Shown one piece after another: positions 8,670-17,852 of a stretch of 33,423 nucleotides of DNA (position 1 is the first letter of the stretch; every line of letters starts with the position of its first letter). Where the stretch lies: the NCBI RefSeq assembly GCF_002699855.1, contig NZ_LKBW01000286.1, forward strand, positions 1 to 33,423, given 5' to 3'. The notes under the pieces were generated by a model. It did not search any database and was not told the DNA's origin. It worked only from the letters and a program-made list of their open reading frames with translations. The DNA comes from Pseudomonas amygdali. Its GTDB lineage: Bacteria > Pseudomonadota > Gammaproteobacteria > Pseudomonadales > Pseudomonadaceae. The translations under genes were made by a program, and so were the position numbers.

Positions 8670-9416
8670 ATGGATCTGTCCAACCCGCCTTTTCTGCCCG
8701 GACGCAACAAGGCGCTGGACCTGCTCAAGTGGCTGGCGATGCTGAGCATGGTGCGCGATCATCTTCGCTATGTGGGCTGGTCAGTTGATTTTCTTTACGT
8801 ACCGGGGCGTTTCGCCTTTCCTTGGTTCTGTCTGGCAATTGCCGTAAACCTTTCCCGGCGCAGCGCAGCCATTCTGGCCCCGCGGGTGCAATGGCGCTAT
8901 CTGGGCTGGCTGCTGGCATTCGCAGCGCTAGCAGAAATCCCGTATCGGCTGTTCATGGCGGACGTGACCGTGCTGAACGTGATGCCGACCCTGTTACTGG
9001 GGCTGCTGATTGCTCAAGGCTGGCAGCATCGCAACGTGACGACGCGGATCATGGCCATCGTGGCCCTGCTGTTTGGGGCGGTTTTTCAGCAACAATTGAT
9101 GTTTGGTTTTGCTGGCGTGCTGCTGCCGCTGGTTTTTCTGTTGGTGCTGCAAAAGCGCCTTTGGTATTCGGTGTTTCCGGCAGTTTTCTGTCTCGCAGCC
9201 AATGCCTGGCCGCAGATGATTGCCGGCGCGAGCTGGGGCGACCCGATTTCCATTGGCTCGATAGCCGCCTGCCTGGTGGCACCTGCGCTGGGCATAGCGC
9301 TACTGCGCACCAGACCGAAGTTCGCAGTGATCCCGATGCGGCGCTGGGCCTATGCGATTTACCCGCTGCACTTTCTGGTATTGCTGGGTTTACGGACGGC
9401 GTTGGAGCGTGGCTGA
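8670..9416 (+). CDS. TraX-like integral membrane protein
   Basis: A 248-aa polytopic membrane protein with about 7-8 hydrophobic helices. It begins FLPGRNKALDLLKWLAMLSM followed by VRDHLRY, which resembles the TraX family, acyltransferase-like proteins named after the F-pilin N-acetylase. No other conjugation gene is nearby, so it is an orphan chromosomal copy of unknown substrate. AGGAG ends 5 bases before the ATG. It converges on rlmI with a palindromic repeat between them. A transfer function is not implied; acetylation of a surface or envelope component is only a guess. Confidence 0.82.
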   Translation: MDLSNPPFLPGRNKALDLLKWLAMLSMVRDHLRYVGWSVDFLYVPGRFAFPWFCLAIAVNLSRRSAAILAPRVQWRYLGWLLAFAALAEIPYRLFMADVTVLNVMPTLLLGLLIAQGWQHRNVTTRIMAIVALLFGAVFQQQLMFGFAGVLLPLVFLLVLQKRLWYSVFPAVFCLAANAWPQMIAGASWGDPISIGSIAACLVAPALGIALLRTRPKFAVIPMRRWAYAIYPLHFLVLLGLRTALERG

Positions 9417-9430
9417 ACGATAACCTCAAC

Positions 9431-9527
9431 TATCGTGCGACGCTCCGCGTCGCATGCCGTTCCGGACGCTCTGCGCCCTCTTGCAAGGCAGAGCGTCCTG
9501 AACTGCATTCCGATGCTGGAGGCATCA
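9431..9527. repeat. Palindromic repeat element, copy between traX-like and rlmI
   Basis: Module A is TGCGACGC-TCC-GCGTCGCA (9436-9454), a perfect hairpin. Module B starts GGACGCTCTGC (9464-9474) and pairs perfectly with GCAGAGCGTCC (9488-9498). A third small hairpin, GATGC (9512-9516) / GCATC (9522-9526), overlaps the rlmI stop. The element lies between two convergent genes and could act as a bidirectional terminator. The same modules recur near 17.6-17.8 kb (inverted) and at 25.8 kb. Confidence 0.8.
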
Positions 9528-10721
9528 GCTATTAGGCAGCAACCGGCAAGTAATGCTCTTGATGTAGCGTGTCTCGGCAATTGCCGGGTGCACCGGATGG
9601 TCCGGGCCCTGGCCGCCGCGTTCCAGTAGCTGGATATTGCGGTCCAGATGGCGGGCGCTGGTCAGGAGGATGTTTTGCAGGTCGTCTTCCGGCAGGTGCA
9701 TGGAGCAGGAAGCGCTGACCAGAATGCCGTCCTTGCTGAGCAGGCGCATGGCTTGCTCGTTCAGGCGGCGGTAAGCGCCTTCGCCGTTTTTCATGTCTTT
9801 CTTGCGTTTGATGAACGCAGGTGGATCGGCAACGATCACATCGAAACGCTCCTCACCGGCTTTCAGCTCTTTCAGCGCCTCGAAAACATCGCCTTCGATG
9901 CAAGTCATTTTTTCTGCGAAGTCATTCAGGGCTGCGTTGCGCTCAACGCCATCAAGGGCGAAGGACGATGCGTCGACGCAGGTCACGTCACTGGCACCAA
10001 AAGCCGCTGCCTGAATTCCCCAGCCACCAATGTAGCTGTACAGGTCCAGTACACGCTTGCCTTTGACGTAGGGGGCAATGCGCGCGCGGTTCATACGGTG
10101 GTCGTAGAACCAGCCGGTCTTCTGCCCGGCCATCACCGGTGCTTCGAACTTCACGCCGTTTTCTTCCAGCGCAACCCATTCGGGAACCAGGCCGAACACG
10201 GTTTCGACGTAACGATTCAGACCTTCCGCATCGCGAGCGGCTGAGTCGTTCTTGAACAGGATGCCGCTTGGCTTGATGACCTGAACCAGCGCGGCAATGA
10301 TGTCTTCCTTGTGGTTTTCCATGGTGGCCGAGGCCAGCTGGACAACCAGGATGTCACCGAACCGGTCCACCACCAGACCCGGCATCAGGTCTGAATCGCC
10401 GTAGACCAGACGGTAGAAAGGCTTGTCGAACAGACGCTCGCGCAGCGACAGCGCCACGTTCAGGCGGTGGACCAGCAAAGACTTATCGAGCGGCAGCTTG
10501 ATATCGCGCGACAGCAAACGTGCGCAGATCAGGTTGTTGGGGCTCATGGCGACGATGCCCAGCGGCTTGCCGCCAGCAGCTTCGAGGATGGCCTGATCAC
10601 CGGCTGCAAAACCATGCAGCGGGGTGGCGGCTACGTCGATTTCGTTGCTGTAGACCCACAAGTGACCGGCGCGCAGGCGGCGGTCGGCGTTGGCTTTGAG
10701 GCGCAAGCTAGGCAGGGACAT
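9525..10721 (-). CDS. rlmI: 23S rRNA (cytosine-C5) methyltransferase RlmI
   Basis: A 398-aa class I SAM-dependent methyltransferase that makes m5C at position 1962 of 23S rRNA (E. coli numbering). An N-terminal PUA domain (about 1-75, beginning LRLKANADRRLRAGHLWVYS) is followed by an EEHEE-type linker and a Rossmann domain with VLDLYSYIGGWGIQA. The motif VADPPAFIKRKK (near 295-306) and the catalytic cysteine C339 in SASCSMH are visible. The ATG at 10721 has CAGGAG 7 bases upstream. A TATAAT lies at 10753-10748 just upstream, so it probably has its own promoter although pfpI lies upstream in the same direction. Confidence 0.92.
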   Translation of the reverse strand: MSLPSLRLKANADRRLRAGHLWVYSNEIDVAATPLHGFAAGDQAILEAAGGKPLGIVAMSPNNLICARLLSRDIKLPLDKSLLVHRLNVALSLRERLFDKPFYRLVYGDSDLMPGLVVDRFGDILVVQLASATMENHKEDIIAALVQVIKPSGILFKNDSAARDAEGLNRYVETVFGLVPEWVALEENGVKFEAPVMAGQKTGWFYDHRMNRARIAPYVKGKRVLDLYSYIGGWGIQAAAFGASDVTCVDASSFALDGVERNAALNDFAEKMTCIEGDVFEALKELKAGEERFDVIVADPPAFIKRKKDMKNGEGAYRRLNEQAMRLLSKDGILVSASCSMHLPEDDLQNILLTSARHLDRNIQLLERGGQGPDHPVHPAIAETRYIKSITCRLLPNS

Positions 10722-10747
10722 GACGTCGCTCCTGAAAAAAGAGCGGG

Positions 10748-10753
10748 ATTATA
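10748..10753 (-). promoter_or_regulatory. Candidate -10 element for rlmI
   Basis: TATAAT reads on the minus strand at 10753-10748, about 27 bases before the rlmI ATG. No convincing -35 hexamer is found at 16-18 bases; the region where it would be lies in the 10-bp inverted repeat at 10758-10784, so a regulator bound there could compete with RNA polymerase. Confidence 0.3.
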
Positions 10754-10757
10754 GCGC

Positions 10758-10784
10758 GTCATCCCGGTAGTGCGCCGGGATGAC
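10758..10784 (-). terminator. Perfect 10-bp inverted repeat between pfpI and rlmI
   Basis: GTCATCCCGG (10758-10767) pairs with CCGGGATGAC (10775-10784) around a 7-base loop. It follows the pfpI stop by 18 bases, which fits a terminator, but no T-run follows. It also directly abuts the candidate -10 of rlmI, so an operator role is an alternative. Confidence 0.45.
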
Positions 10785-10802
10785 TACAATAATCGCAACC
10801 GA

Positions 10803-11342
10803 TCAAGCCGACAGCGCTTCAATCAACTTGCTGTTGAAGGCCGGGATGTCATCAGGCTGGCGGCTGCTGATCAGCGTGCCGTCGGTGACAACTTCCTGAT
10901 CAACCCATTTAGCCCCGGCGTTGACCAGGTCATCCTTCAGCGTCTTGAAGCTGGTCAGGGTTTTACCCTTCACCAGGCCTGCCGATATCAACAGCCAGCC
11001 GCCGTGACAGATAACCGCCACTGGTTTGCCGGAACCCTCAATGTCCTTGACGAGCTTCTGGGCGTCAGTGTCTATGCAGATGGTGTCGGAGTTCTGTACG
11101 CCGCCTGGCAGAACCACGCCATGGTAGTCGCTGGCGTTGGCCGCCTTGAACGTGCGGTCGATCTTGAAATCATCGGCAGGTTTGTCGTGATTCCAGCCTT
11201 TGACCTGGCCCTCTTCGGTGGACAGGATTTCCACGGTGGCACCTGCTTGCTCCAGCGCTTCTTTCGGGCCGGTCAGTTCGACCTGCTCGAAACCGTCGGT
11301 TACAAGAATTGCGATGCGTTTGCCAGTCAGTGCTTTAGACAT
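10803..11342 (-). CDS. pfpI: PfpI/DJ-1 family protein (YhbO-like)
   Basis: A 179-aa DJ-1/PfpI protein. The nucleophilic cysteine is C112 in AVICHGGW with H113 next to it, and the conserved acidic residue lies in the DGFEQVEL motif near residue 19. Family members are described as intracellular peptidases, glyoxalases or deglycases that protect against carbonyl and other stress; which activity applies here cannot be told. The ATG at 11342 was chosen because GGAGG lies 6 bases upstream and the protein then begins MSKALTGKRIAILVTDGFE; an extension to 11489 has no family similarity. It is divergent from the HDOD gene. Confidence 0.88.
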   Translation of the reverse strand: MSKALTGKRIAILVTDGFEQVELTGPKEALEQAGATVEILSTEEGQVKGWNHDKPADDFKIDRTFKAANASDYHGVVLPGGVQNSDTICIDTDAQKLVKDIEGSGKPVAVICHGGWLLISAGLVKGKTLTSFKTLKDDLVNAGAKWVDQEVVTDGTLISSRQPDDIPAFNSKLIEALSA

Positions 11343-11526
11343 GGGATCCTCCAGTGTCGGGCTTTCAGGGTGGCGTCTGGCGGTCGTTTTGAGGCCGCCA
11401 TATACGCCGTCAACACAAGGTCCGAAGCCTGGCATGTGGCAAAGTTCCGAGAATATCTTCGTCTTGGGTGATGGACCGTTTCCCCGCAAGGGGTCAGAAT
11501 CCAGTCATTACGGTGAGTAAATTCCT

Positions 11527-12393
11527 ATGTCCGAAGAGCTAAGCCCAGAACAGATCCAGCAAGCGTTGCAGGGTATCAGTGTGCCCCCGCAGCCGCAGAT
11601 CATGGTGGATCTGCAGATGGAGCAATACATGCCCGATCCGGACCTTGGGGTAATTGCGCGGTTGATTGCGCAAGATCCGGGGTTGTCCGGGGCGCTGCTG
11701 AAGATCGTCAACTCTGCGCACTATGGCCTGTCCAACAAGATTGCCTCGATTGACAAGGCTGTGAATCTGCTGGGCAGCCGTACCGTGATCAATCTGATCA
11801 ACGCGCAGTCGATCAGGGGCGAGATGACCGATGAGACCATCGTCGCGCTCAACCGCTTCTGGGATACCGCGCAGGATGTCGCAATGACCAGTCTGACCCT
11901 GGCCAAGCGCATCGGCTCGCAGACTGTGGATGAATCCTACGCATTGGGCCTGTTCCATGACTGCGGTATTCCGCTGATGCTCAAGCGTTTCCCGAATTAC
12001 ATGCCGGTCCTTGAAGAAGCCTACGCCAACGCAGGGCCTGATTGTCGCATCGTCGATACTGAAAACGCCGCGTTCGACACCAACCACTCGGTGGTCGGCT
12101 ATTACACGGCCAAGTCATGGCGCTTGCCTGCGCACGTGACTGACGCGATCGCCAATCATCACAACGCATTGGCGATTTTTCAGGACGATACCAGTCGCAA
12201 TGCCCCGCTCAAGAACCTCTTGGCACCCCTGAAAATGGCTGAGCACATCTGCCAGTCCTACCAGGTACTGGGCAATCAGGACGAAGATCACGAATGGGAA
12301 TGCATTGGTGCGCTGGTGCTGGACTACGTGGGCTTGTCCGAATATGACTTTGAATACCTGAGGGAAAGCATCCGCGAGCTGGGCGCACGTTGA
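11527..12393 (+). CDS. HDOD domain protein
   Basis: A 288-aa protein with an HDOD domain over most of its length, recognised from AQDPGLSGALLKIVNSAHYG (about 44-63), the KIASIDKAVNLLGSR segment and the LGLFHDCGIPLML motif (about 140-152). HDOD proteins resemble HD-type phosphohydrolases but usually lack catalytic residues and act as output domains in signalling. No receiver, EAL or kinase domain is attached. It lies 42 bases before mutM and in the same direction, so cotranscription is likely. Its specific role is unknown. The ATG is preceded by GGTGAG. Confidence 0.85.
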   Translation: MSEELSPEQIQQALQGISVPPQPQIMVDLQMEQYMPDPDLGVIARLIAQDPGLSGALLKIVNSAHYGLSNKIASIDKAVNLLGSRTVINLINAQSIRGEMTDETIVALNRFWDTAQDVAMTSLTLAKRIGSQTVDESYALGLFHDCGIPLMLKRFPNYMPVLEEAYANAGPDCRIVDTENAAFDTNHSVVGYYTAKSWRLPAHVTDAIANHHNALAIFQDDTSRNAPLKNLLAPLKMAEHICQSYQVLGNQDEDHEWECIGALVLDYVGLSEYDFEYLRESIRELGAR

Positions 12394-12435
12394 GTCTGTG
12401 CGCTGGCTTGTCATCCCTGTAAAACCGAGTTATCC

Positions 12436-13248
12436 ATGCCTGAATTACCCGAAGTAGAAACCACCCGTCGCGGCATTGCGCCCCATCTTGAAGGTCAGCG
12501 TGTCAGCCGCGTTATCGTGCGCGACAGCCGTTTGCGCTGGCCCATTCCCGAAGATTTGGACATCCGACTCTCCGGACAGCGCATTGTGCAGGTGGACCGG
12601 CGCGCCAAGTACCTGCTGATTCAGGCCGAAGTGGGTACGCTGATCAGCCACTTGGGCATGTCGGGCAATCTGCGCCTCGTCGAGGCCGGGCTTCCGGCGC
12701 TCAAGCACGAGCATGTCGATATCGAACTGGAGTCCGGGCCGGCCTTGCGCTATACCGACCCGCGTCGATTCGGGGCGATGCTCTGGAGCCTTGATCCGCA
12801 TAACCACGAGTTGTTGATTCGTCTGGGGCCTGAGCCGCTGACTGATCTGTTCGACGGTGAGCGCCTTTACAAGCGCTCTCGCGGCAAGTCGATTGCGGTC
12901 AAACCGTTTGTCATGGACAACGCCGTGGTGGTCGGGGTGGGCAATATTTACGCGACCGAAGCACTGTTCGCGGCGGGCATCGACCCGCGACGCGAAGCCG
13001 GAGGCGTCTCACGGGCTCGTTATCTCAAGCTTGCCATCGAGATCAAGCGCATTCTGACCTACGCTATAGAGCGCGGCGGTACCACCCTGCGTGACTTCAT
13101 CGGCGGCGACGGCAAGCCGGGGTATTTCCAGCAGGAATTGTTTGTCTACGGGCGTGGCGGCCAGCCATGCAAGGTCTGCGGTACAACGCTGCGTGAAATC
13201 AAGTTGGGGCAGCGCGCCAGTGTTTACTGTCCAAAATGCCAGCGCTGA
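12436..13248 (+). CDS. mutM: Formamidopyrimidine-DNA glycosylase (Fpg/MutM)
   Basis: A 270-aa base-excision repair enzyme that removes 8-oxoguanine and formamidopyrimidines and nicks the strand. The N-terminus [14 protein letters not shown] supplies the catalytic proline (P2) and E3, K58 lies in RRAKYLL, and the C-terminal zinc finger uses C245, C248, C265 and C268. All catalytic features are present and the length is normal. It follows the HDOD gene by 42 bases. Confidence 0.97.
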   Translation: MPELPEVETTRRGIAPHLEGQRVSRVIVRDSRLRWPIPEDLDIRLSGQRIVQVDRRAKYLLIQAEVGTLISHLGMSGNLRLVEAGLPALKHEHVDIELESGPALRYTDPRRFGAMLWSLDPHNHELLIRLGPEPLTDLFDGERLYKRSRGKSIAVKPFVMDNAVVVGVGNIYATEALFAAGIDPRREAGGVSRARYLKLAIEIKRILTYAIERGGTTLRDFIGGDGKPGYFQQELFVYGRGGQPCKVCGTTLREIKLGQRASVYCPKCQR

Positions 13249-13277
13249 AATACCAGAGGCGCAGAGCGTCAGGCCAC

Positions 13278-13305
13278 TTGCTTAAGCTGCACCCCTGTTT
13301 ATAGT
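13278..13305 (+). promoter_or_regulatory. Candidate sigma-70 promoter for the small secreted protein
   Basis: TTGCTT (13278-13283), a 16-base spacer and TATAGT (13300-13305) precede the ATG at 13347 by about 40 bases. Placement just after the mutM stop suggests the small gene is transcribed separately. Confidence 0.45.
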
Positions 13306-13346
13306 GATGGCACCTTAATTATTTGCTACGCCTGAAGGACCAAGCC

Positions 13347-13685
13347 ATGAGACCGTTTCGTATTCTTGCTGCCACGCTGGCGCTGTTTATCGGCCTGCAG
13401 GCGCTGCCTGCGATTGCCGCCGATGTCTCCACCGGCAGCGGCGATCCGGTCTACACCATTCAAAACCCGCCAGCGTTCGCGATGATCGGCGATCTGCTGA
13501 TTGCCCGACCGCTGTTGATAGCAGCCACGGTCATCGGTACAGGGCTGTTCGTGATTGCAGCGCCTTTTGCAGCGGCAGGCGGCAACCTCGGCGCAACGGG
13601 CAAGGCGCTGGTGGTCGATCCGGGCAAGGCAGCCTTTGTGCGTTGCCTGGGTTGCACCGGTGACGGGTACGGCAAGCAGCAGTAA
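13347..13685 (+). CDS. Small exported or membrane protein of unknown function
   Basis: A 112-aa protein with a signal peptide ([20 protein letters not shown], cleavage probably after AIAA) and one later hydrophobic helix (about 53-75, [20 protein letters not shown]). The C-terminus has a CLGCTG motif whose two cysteines could pair or hold a ligand. Similar small genes next to mutM are found in other pseudomonads, sometimes labelled as multidrug transporter without support. AAGGA precedes the ATG. It converges with the ferredoxin gene with only 8 bases between stops. Confidence 0.75.
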   Translation: MRPFRILAATLALFIGLQALPAIAADVSTGSGDPVYTIQNPPAFAMIGDLLIARPLLIAATVIGTGLFVIAAPFAAAGGNLGATGKALVVDPGKAAFVRCLGCTGDGYGKQQ

Positions 13686-13693
13686 AGGCTGTA

Positions 13694-14010
<317 letters not shown>

Positions 14011-14043
14011 AGGCTTCGGGATGCACCTTCACATGCGGTGCGT

Positions 14044-14837
<794 letters not shown>

Positions 14838-15500
14838 ATGGCAACCCGTACCAAAACCCGTGAACGCATCGTGCAAACCAGTCTGGAGCTGTTCAATCAG
14901 CAGGGCGAACGAAGCGTGACCACCAATCATATTGCTGCGCACATGGAAATCTCGCCCGGCAATCTCTATTACCACTTCGCCAACAAGCAGGTGATCATCG
15001 CCGAGTTGTTCACCGAGTATGAAACGCTGGTGGGCAGTTTTCTGACCCTGCCTGCCGACCGCCCGCCGACCATCGAAGACAAGCGCGATTATTTTCTGGC
15101 GATAATGGACGCCATGTGGCGCTACCGTTTTCTGTACCGCGACCTTGAGCATCTACTGACGTCGGATGCAGAGCTGGCGAGGCGTTACCGGCGCTTTTCG
15201 TATCGCTGCCTGATGCAGGCGATGACTATCTATCGGGGGTTTATCAAGGCTGGCATCCTGAAAATGGATGAATCGCAGATCGAGTGGACCAGTCTCAACA
15301 CCTGGATCGTTCTGACGTCGTGGGTGCGTTTTCTGTGCACCAACCGGGAAAACGCTACAGAGTTGAACGAATCGGCGATTCGACGTGGCGTCTATCAGGT
15401 ACTTATGCTCGAATCTGTGTTTGTCGCGCCTCAGGCTCGCGAAGCGTTCGACGCGCTATGCGAAACGTTTCACTCGACGTTGCCTGAGGTTCTGATGTGA
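14838..15500 (+). CDS. TetR family transcriptional regulator
   Basis: A 220-aa regulator. The N-terminal helix-turn-helix (about 10-55) reads TTNHIAAHMEISPGNLYYHF, the classic TetR recognition helix region, and the C-terminal two thirds form the variable ligand domain. The Shine-Dalgarno is weak (GAGTGG about 12 bases before the ATG). It is divergent from coaD and sits 54 bases before the rhodanese gene. Its target and ligand are unknown; the neighbour or its own promoter are natural candidates. Confidence 0.88.
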   Translation: MATRTKTRERIVQTSLELFNQQGERSVTTNHIAAHMEISPGNLYYHFANKQVIIAELFTEYETLVGSFLTLPADRPPTIEDKRDYFLAIMDAMWRYRFLYRDLEHLLTSDAELARRYRRFSYRCLMQAMTIYRGFIKAGILKMDESQIEWTSLNTWIVLTSWVRFLCTNRENATELNESAIRRGVYQVLMLESVFVAPQAREAFDALCETFHSTLPEVLM

Positions 15501-15554
15501 ATTTCAGAGCCGATGAGCGGCCTGCTTGTCGGTTCTCTGCCACAGGAGTGTGTC

Positions 15555-16412
15555 ATGTCCATTGCGCAACTGATCAGCCCCGAGCAACTGGCTGCACGAC
15601 AGAAAACCCCAGGTCTGGTGATTCTCGATTGCCGTTATGCGCTTGAAGATTCCGATTACGGTCAGCGCAGTTACGCCCAAGGGCGTATCGAGGGCGCGTC
15701 CTTTGCCGATTTGAAGCGCGACCTCAGCGGGCCGATGATCAAGGGCAAAACAGGCCGCCACCCGCTACCGGACCCCGACGCCTTGTTACAGTGCTTTCAG
15801 GCATGGGGTATCAACGCTGACAGCGATATCGTGCTGTACGACGACGGACCTGGAATGTATGCCGCGCGCGCCTGGTGGTTGCTGGCCTGGATGGGCAAGC
15901 GCGAAGGCGTTTACCTGCTCGATGGAGGGCTGAAAGCCTGGCACGCCGCCGGGTTGCCGTTGAGCCTTGACGCGCCGAATCGTGAGCCAGGCAGTTTCAG
16001 CGGTGAGCCGGACATGTCGATGGTTCTCAGCGGCAGTCGCTTGCATGGCCGTCTCGGTCGCCCGGAAATGACCTTGATCGACGCCCGCGCCGAAGCGCGC
16101 TTCCGAGGTGACGTAGAGCCTTTGGACCCTGTCGCCGGGCATATTCCAGGTGCTCAGTGTGCGGCCTGTACCGATAACCTCGGGCCGGATGGACGCTTTT
16201 TGCCACCTGAGCAGCTCAGGCAGCGTTTTGCCGAAAAATTGCAGGGTCGTCCGCCGGAAAGCCTGGTGTCCTACTGCGGATCAGGCGTCACGGCCTGCCA
16301 TAACCTGTTCGCCCTGTGTCTGGCCGGCTATCCGCTGGCAACGCTGTATGCGGGCTCGTGGAGCGAGTGGATCAACGATCCCGAGCATGAAATCGCCACG
16401 GGCGCCGGTTGA
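15555..16412 (+). CDS. Two-domain rhodanese-type sulfurtransferase
   Basis: A 285-aa protein with two rhodanese domains. The N-terminal one (about 1-125) is non-catalytic; the C-terminal one has the active-site cysteine C241 in SYCGSGVTAC. The loop CGSGVT resembles that of 3-mercaptopyruvate sulfurtransferases (SseA-like), while CRKGVT would indicate thiosulfate, so mercaptopyruvate is the likelier donor. The ATG at 15555 was chosen because AGGAG lies 8 bases upstream; an extension to 15513 lacks a ribosome site. It converges with the YheT gene with 16 bases between. Confidence 0.9.
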   Translation: MSIAQLISPEQLAARQKTPGLVILDCRYALEDSDYGQRSYAQGRIEGASFADLKRDLSGPMIKGKTGRHPLPDPDALLQCFQAWGINADSDIVLYDDGPGMYAARAWWLLAWMGKREGVYLLDGGLKAWHAAGLPLSLDAPNREPGSFSGEPDMSMVLSGSRLHGRLGRPEMTLIDARAEARFRGDVEPLDPVAGHIPGAQCAACTDNLGPDGRFLPPEQLRQRFAEKLQGRPPESLVSYCGSGVTACHNLFALCLAGYPLATLYAGSWSEWINDPEHEIATGAG

Positions 16413-16428
16413 TGCTTCGTCAGCCTGA

Positions 16429-17454
16429 TCAGGCGTTTTCGCGCTGATGTGCAGCGCTTAGCCATAACGGGATGCGGCGCTCAAGGTAATAGCCCGGATT
16501 GCGCAGCGAGCCGTCGACGAAACCGACATGCCCGCCTTTGGCGTGTAGCTCGAACTCGGTGCAGGACGACAGCTCGCTCGGTTCGGGGAGGCTGTGGGGG
16601 AACACGAACGGGTCGTCGCTGGACTGAATGATCAGCGTCGGCGTCTGAATCTGACCCAGATAGTAGCGGCTGGATGCCCTGCGGTAGTAATCCGTGGCGT
16701 CGGAAAAACCATGCAGCGGTGCAGTCACCCGTCCATCGAAGTCCCAGAACGTTCGCATGTTCTCCAGTGAGCCCAGCGCGGCGAGTTCGGCCAGCCCCTC
16801 GCTGATGCCTTCATGCTGGAAGCGATGCTGCTTGTCACGGATATACGCCAGCATTTCGCGCATGAAGTGCCGTTGATAAACCCTGGAGAACCCTTGGCCG
16901 ATGCGGTTGGCGGATTCGTCCAGCCGAAACGGCACTGACACCGCCACCGCGCCCCGAAGATCACTGCTGGCGCCGGATTCACCCAGGTACTTGAGCAACA
17001 CATTGCCGCCCAGCGAATACCCCGCCGCATAAATCGGAGCCAATGGCCGCAGCGAACGCAAATGAGCGATCACCTCGGCCAGATCCTCGCTCGCGCCTGA
17101 GTGATAGCTGCGCGACAGCAGATTCGGCTCTCCCGAGCACCCGCGCCAGTTCAGCGCCACACTGGGCCAGCCCTGCGCCGCCAGGGCCTTTTGCAGACCG
17201 GCTACATACGGCGAATTGGACGACCCGGTCAGACCGTGCAGTACAAGAACCAGGGGTTTATCGGGCTCATCCGGACCATGCCAGTCCATATCCAGAAAAT
17301 CCCCATCCTTCAGCCACAACCGCTCGCGAGTGCGCGCCAGCAGCGTCGGCCTGCGCAGCAGCGGGCCCCACAACGTCTGCAAATGCGGATTGCCCATGCC
17401 AGCGGCCGGGACGAATGGATTGGCATGGGACAGAAAGGTAGGGCGTGTGGACAC
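16429..17454 (-). CDS. YheT-type alpha/beta hydrolase
   Basis: A 341-aa alpha/beta hydrolase of the YheT/ABHD family. NPHLQTLWGP at about 22-31 is a family hallmark. The nucleophile elbow is GYSLGG (S147), an HGLTGSS oxyanion segment lies near 73-79, the acid is probably in QSSDDPFVF and the histidine in KGGHVGF. The substrate is unknown, possibly an acyl ester. The start is uncertain. A GTG at 17454 gives MSTRPTFLSHANPF and the family length (E. coli YheT is 340 aa), whereas the first in-frame ATG (17571) lies inside the palindromic repeat and has no ribosome site. It is therefore read as a GTG start with a weak TTGAG upstream. Confidence 0.85.
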   Translation of the reverse strand: MSTRPTFLSHANPFVPAAGMGNPHLQTLWGPLLRRPTLLARTRERLWLKDGDFLDMDWHGPDEPDKPLVLVLHGLTGSSNSPYVAGLQKALAAQGWPSVALNWRGCSGEPNLLSRSYHSGASEDLAEVIAHLRSLRPLAPIYAAGYSLGGNVLLKYLGESGASSDLRGAVAVSVPFRLDESANRIGQGFSRVYQRHFMREMLAYIRDKQHRFQHEGISEGLAELAALGSLENMRTFWDFDGRVTAPLHGFSDATDYYRRASSRYYLGQIQTPTLIIQSSDDPFVFPHSLPEPSELSSCTEFELHAKGGHVGFVDGSLRNPGYYLERRIPLWLSAAHQRENA

Positions 17455-17544
17455 GTGCTTGCTCAACGATCGGTGCAGTGACTGAAGCTGTACGTTGCCA
17501 TTAAGTGGACCGGGATGTAAGTGGCTTGACGGTGTCGTTGGTAT

Positions 17545-17840
17545 AGAAATGCGTTTCGTGACGCTCTGCATCGCAAAAGAGTACGCACAGCGTCCAGAAC
17601 GACATGCCGACGCCGAGCGTCGCACGATAGTCGAGGTTATCGTTCCGCACGCTCCAGCGTGGGAATGCCTTTCACGACGCTCTGCGTCGTCAAGAGGACG
17701 CGGAGCGTCCAGAACTGCATGCGACGCGGAGCGTCGCATGATAGTTGTAGTTGCTCCAAGGTGGGAATGCCTTTCATGACGCTATGCGTCGTCAAGAGGA
17801 CGCGGAACGTTCAGAGCTGCATGCCAAACGCGGAGCATTG
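17545..17840. repeat. Triple tandem copy of the palindromic repeat
   Basis: Three related units, spaced 116 and then 102 bases apart, fill most of the 398 bases between yheT and rsmD. The central unit is best preserved. It has ACGACGC-TCT-GCGTCGT (17674-17690), then GGACGC-GGA-GCGTCC (17697-17710 region) and GCGACGC-GGA-GCGTCGC (about 17721-17737). Each unit begins with a CACGCTCC-AGCGTGGGAATGCC-like hairpin (17648-17668 and about 17753-17771). The left copy (17545-17640) and right copy (17753-17840) are decayed. Read on the opposite strand, the central unit matches the copies at 9431 and 25765. No gene is visible in the stretch 17455-17852. Confidence 0.85.
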
Positions 17841-17852
17841 GTTCGTGAGCTG

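Noticed and set aside
8670..9416. Mobile element border suggested by the TraX-like gene
   Set aside because: No integrase, transposase, att-like repeat or conjugation gene lies nearby, and base composition matches its neighbours.
17545..17840. CRISPR-like array
   Set aside because: The units are adjoining imperfect palindromes with drifting sequence, without constant repeats and unique spacers; no cas genes.
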